Source: Marivivens donghaensis (GTDB lineage: Bacteria > Pseudomonadota > Alphaproteobacteria > Rhodobacterales > Rhodobacteraceae). From it: DNA of 64,000 nucleotides. The notes under the pieces were generated by a model. The model worked only from the letters and a program-made list of their open reading frames with translations, ran no database searches and was not told the DNA's origin. This document shows, in pieces, positions 61,918 through 64,000 of this stretch. Made by a program: the position numbers and the translations under genes. Every line of letters begins with the position of its first letter. The first letter of the stretch is position 1. Location: the NCBI RefSeq assembly GCF_011806565.1, contig NZ_JAATOP010000002.1, forward strand, positions 310,001 through 374,000, given 5' to 3'.

Positions 61918-62472
61918 TCAAGTGTTCTGGTCGGCCAGCAGGTTTTTCGCCATCCAGCCGGTTTCGCCCGACGAGATTACGCGAAGGTTGGCCCAGCCGC
62001 TTTCAACGGCAATGACTTCAACCTCGGTGCCCCGCGGCAGCGTGTCGATCACGCCAAAACGCGTACCCGGACCCTGACGCATGTTCACCCAGCTACCGTC
62101 AACAATATATGCGTCAACAGCGGGAGCTTCAGGCTCAACAGGTGCGGCTTCGGTCGTGGTCAGAGCAGCTTGCTGAACGACAGCTTCTTGCTCGACCGGT
62201 TTCGCTTGGACTTTGGAAAGCGAGACCGAACGGGTCGAAATAGTGGTTACCGGAGCGGTCGCCGCAGCGTGGGCGTCGGCCTGTGCGAGAATCTCCTCGC
62301 GGCTGGCGAAAATGCCACCCATGAGCGGAACGGACGCGCCGTCGATAGTGGATTGAGCAGAAGCAGTTTGAGCTTCGGCACGGGTCGCAGGAGTGAAGTC
62401 CGAACCACCCGAAAGTTCGTAGAAAGTGCCTCCAAGCAGGACGAGGCTTACAGCAACAATGGTGCGTTTCAT
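61918..62472 (-). CDS. Exported SH3-domain protein
   Basis: A 184-residue protein with an N-terminal hydrophobic segment (TIVAVSLVLLGGTFYELSGG), an Ala/Glu/Pro-rich linker and a C-terminal bacterial SH3 domain (~125-180): AYIVDGSWVNMRQGPGTRFGVIDTL in outline, EVEVIAVESGWANLRV and GETGWMAKNLL. Such proteins usually bind peptidoglycan or regulate envelope enzymes. The N-terminal segment may act as a signal anchor. The AT-richer 225-bp spacer upstream (62473-62697) contains its promoter and a tRNA-like D-arm sequence but no gene. Confidence 0.85.
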   Translation of the reverse strand: MKRTIVAVSLVLLGGTFYELSGGSDFTPATRAEAQTASAQSTIDGASVPLMGGIFASREEILAQADAHAAATAPVTTISTRSVSLSKVQAKPVEQEAVVQQAALTTTEAAPVEPEAPAVDAYIVDGSWVNMRQGPGTRFGVIDTLPRGTEVEVIAVESGWANLRVISSGETGWMAKNLLADQNT

Positions 62473-62697
62473 GGCTATCCCCTAGCCTAGTATATCAGTT
62501 GGTAGAACAAGCGATCGGAACGCTGAATCGTTCCCAAGAAAATTCGGATATATTAATTGCAAGTGCGTCCGATTGGCTCGGCGGGGTCACGCTGCCAAGC
62601 GGGTCAGAGTGTCGTTCCGCCCTTGAAAAATAGGGGTATCGTTTTGTTCACGATTGAAATGACAAACGGATAGTGCATAGTATTCGAAAGTTAATTC

Positions 62698-62892
62698 GTG
62701 ATCGGTTCGATGGTCTATTTACTCGTTCTTCTTGTCGCTGGCGTGGTCCCGTTGTTCGTCGGTTTCGGTATCGACGACGTTCAGGACGCCGAGGCAGGCG
62801 CTGATTTTGTCGACGATAGCGGCGACGCGCTACTTTCTGGGGCAGACATGGATTTTGCCGAGGACGAGGGGCTGTACGACGAAAGCCTCTGA
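62698..62892 (+). CDS. Small acidic single-pass membrane protein
   Basis: A 64-residue protein with one hydrophobic helix (SMVYLLVLLVAGVVPLFVGFG) and a strongly acidic tail (about 16 Asp/Glu in the last 40 residues, no Lys or Arg). The start is GTG 62698 or ATG 62710. It ends 6 nt before the glycosyltransferase start, implying a shared transcript. I do not recognise a family; the sequence is compatible with a small regulator or anchor protein. Confidence 0.55.
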   Translation: MIGSMVYLLVLLVAGVVPLFVGFGIDDVQDAEAGADFVDDSGDALLSGADMDFAEDEGLYDESL

Positions 62893-62898
62893 TCAATC

Positions 62899-64000
62899 AT
62901 GAGCGCCGAAGAACCCGACTGCCCGATTACTGTCGTCATACCGTTTTATGACGAGACAGCCTTCTTGCCGGCTGCGGTCGAGAGTGTGATCGCGCAGGGG
63001 ATCGATGGCATCGAGATTATCGTGGTGAACGACAATCCCGAGGTATTCGGCGAAGCGGCTTTTCACGGGCTGCAAGCGACGGTCATCCATCACGAATTCA
63101 ATCGCGGTTTGTCCGCCGCGCGTAACTCCGGCATCGTGGCTGCTCGGGGGCGGCACATCGCGTTTCTGGACGCTGACGATTACTACCTGAGCGGCGGGCT
63201 AAAAGCGCAGTGGGAATATGCTGTGGAAACGGGCGCTGACATGACGCACGCCCAGACGTTGATGACGGCGGTAGGCAGTACGAAGACCGTCATCCTTCCC
63301 CGTGACCAGCGCCTGTTTCGCAAGTCCGGCGTGCGAGGCGGTCTGAGCAAAAGCGAGCGATGCCAGTTTATCGTTTCGAGCTGGTCCTGCGTCTACAGCG
63401 CGGATTTTCTTGCGCGGCACGCGCTCCGGTTTGACGAAGAGCAGCGCAAGTTCGAGGACCGCCTCTTCGTTCTGGGTGCCGTTTGCCGTGCGGAGACGAT
63501 TGCCTATCTCGGGCGTCCCACGCGGGTCTGGCGCAAGCGGGCGGGGTCAATCTCGACCAGTTCGACGGGCTTTGACGAGCATGAACTTCAACTCGGGCTT
63601 ATCGAAAAATGTACCACATTGGTGGTTGACCGCTCGGGGCATCATGGATTGCCTGAGCGCGTATATCAGCGCGAACTGTTCCAAGCGATCTCGCGGATCG
63701 TCTGGGATACGCGCCTGCTGGAGATGCTGGCGAAGGGCGGCGCTGAGTACGATCCACTGCGGGAGCGGGTGCTCAAGCTGGTACGGTCCGAGAAGCTGAA
63801 ACCGCGAACACTGAGCGACACACTTGTCATGCGGATCAGTCGGATCGGAGAGCAAACGGCGCGTGGCTGCATCGAAGAGGGCGATTTCCTCGATATCGTC
63901 CGGTTTCTGCGCCAAGGGAAGTTTGACAGGGCATACAGCGTGGTGGCCCAAGAGCCGCCAATGTTGGAGAAAAAGCTGCCGGATTTGATCCTGCACCTCG
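62899..64000 (+). CDS. Family 2 glycosyltransferase, 3' end beyond the window
   Basis: An open frame from ATG 62899 to the window edge, at least 367 codons. The GT-A fold starts CPITVVIPFYDETAFLPAAV; the nucleotide-sugar site EIIVVNDN and the DxD-like motif IAFLDADDYYL (about residue 93) follow, with GLSAARNSGIVAARG between them. The C-terminal part (residues ~230-367) is less typical and may form an added domain. It likely adds sugars to an exopolysaccharide or lipopolysaccharide; the substrate is unknown. A small acidic membrane-protein gene lies 6 nt upstream. Confidence 0.87.
   Translation, partial: MSAEEPDCPITVVIPFYDETAFLPAAVESVIAQGIDGIEIIVVNDNPEVFGEAAFHGLQATVIHHEFNRGLSAARNSGIVAARGRHIAFLDADDYYLSGGLKAQWEYAVETGADMTHAQTLMTAVGSTKTVILPRDQRLFRKSGVRGGLSKSERCQFIVSSWSCVYSADFLARHALRFDEEQRKFEDRLFVLGAVCRAETIAYLGRPTRVWRKRAGSISTSSTGFDEHELQLGLIEKCTTLVVDRSGHHGLPERVYQRELFQAISRIVWDTRLLEMLAKGGAEYDPLRERVLKLVRSEKLKPRTLSDTLVMRISRIGEQTARGCIEEGDFLDIVRFLRQGKFDRAYSVVAQEPPMLEKKLPDLILHL

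Noticed and set aside
62495-62575. A functional tRNA gene
   Set aside because: Only a D-arm-like stretch; no 7-bp acceptor stem, anticodon stem or TTCGA-type loop could be placed.
1-64000. CRISPR arrays, insertion sequences, prophage or integrase genes
   Set aside because: No regularly spaced direct repeats and no transposase, integrase or phage-like proteins were seen on either strand.

Overview
The window is high-GC, densely packed chromosomal DNA from an alphaproteobacterium, most likely a marine Rhodobacteraceae/Roseobacter-group species. Evidence for this is the ChvI-ChvG-HprK-RapZ-EIIA-HPr block, the aerobic-type CobN cobaltochelatase, a probable methylsuccinyl-CoA dehydrogenase of the ethylmalonyl-CoA pathway, DUF1491, DUF6473, DUF1636 and DUF3859 proteins, and GC-rich hairpin repeats between genes. 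I see no insertion sequence, prophage, CRISPR array, rRNA or intact tRNA. This looks like core genome.

Layout. 1-7122: the 5' end of dapA, a soluble lytic transglycosylase, a DMT transporter, a divergent pair that looks like a split MnmC (methyltransferase and FAD oxidoreductase), an FMN reductase and a TPP enzyme. 7194-13980: a reverse-strand cobalamin block in the order riboswitch, cobW, GNAT, cobN, cobO, with a 58-residue gene on the opposite strand inside it. 14201-19703: smc, a glycosyltransferase and an MltB-type transglycosylase. 19758-21957: cobD, cobC and a DUF1636 protein. 23171-29835: a structured leader followed by cbiX, cobH, cobL, cobI, a cbiG-cobJ fusion and cobM. 30317-36460: a PatB-type lyase, two deformylase genes, fmt, rnhA, ispH, a NYN protein and folK. 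36553-45965: rpoZ, rsh, DUF2062, pdxJ, acpS, two signal peptidase genes, rnc, era, DUF1491 and recO in one long forward run. 46023-51029: acyl-CoA dehydrogenase, TauE, DUF3859 and pckA. 51131-56420: chvI, chvG, hprK, rapZ, EIIA, HPr and an acyltransferase. 56427-64000: 3-hydroxybutyryl-CoA dehydrogenase, DUF6473, etfAB, a PduO-type adenosyltransferase, small membrane proteins, an SDR, an SH3 protein and a truncated glycosyltransferase.

How genes work together. Cobalamin genes sit in three blocks plus a second adenosyltransferase. They mix late-cobalt (CobN) and early-cobalt (CbiX, CbiG) proteins, and several expected steps are not in this window. The acyl-CoA dehydrogenase, ETF and hydroxybutyryl-CoA dehydrogenase belong to acyl-CoA metabolism. 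The PckA promoter region, which also serves chvI, carries an array of CG-centred palindromes. HprK, EIIA and HPr form a regulatory phosphorelay beside the ChvG/ChvI two-component system.

Most interesting observations: (1) an unassigned, heavily base-paired leader in front of cbiX; (2) a tandem deformylase paralogue lacking the catalytic Glu and metal-ligand Cys; (3) a DUF805-signal peptidase fusion lacking the general-base Lys; (4) five LacI-like operator palindromes between pckA and chvI; (5) an intergenic repeat that supplies the C-terminal residues of CobJ; (6) an opposite-strand gene inside the riboswitch-led cob operon. Start sites were chosen by Shine-Dalgarno match, overlap with the upstream stop and family N-termini. 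All functions are from motif recognition by eye, without database searches.
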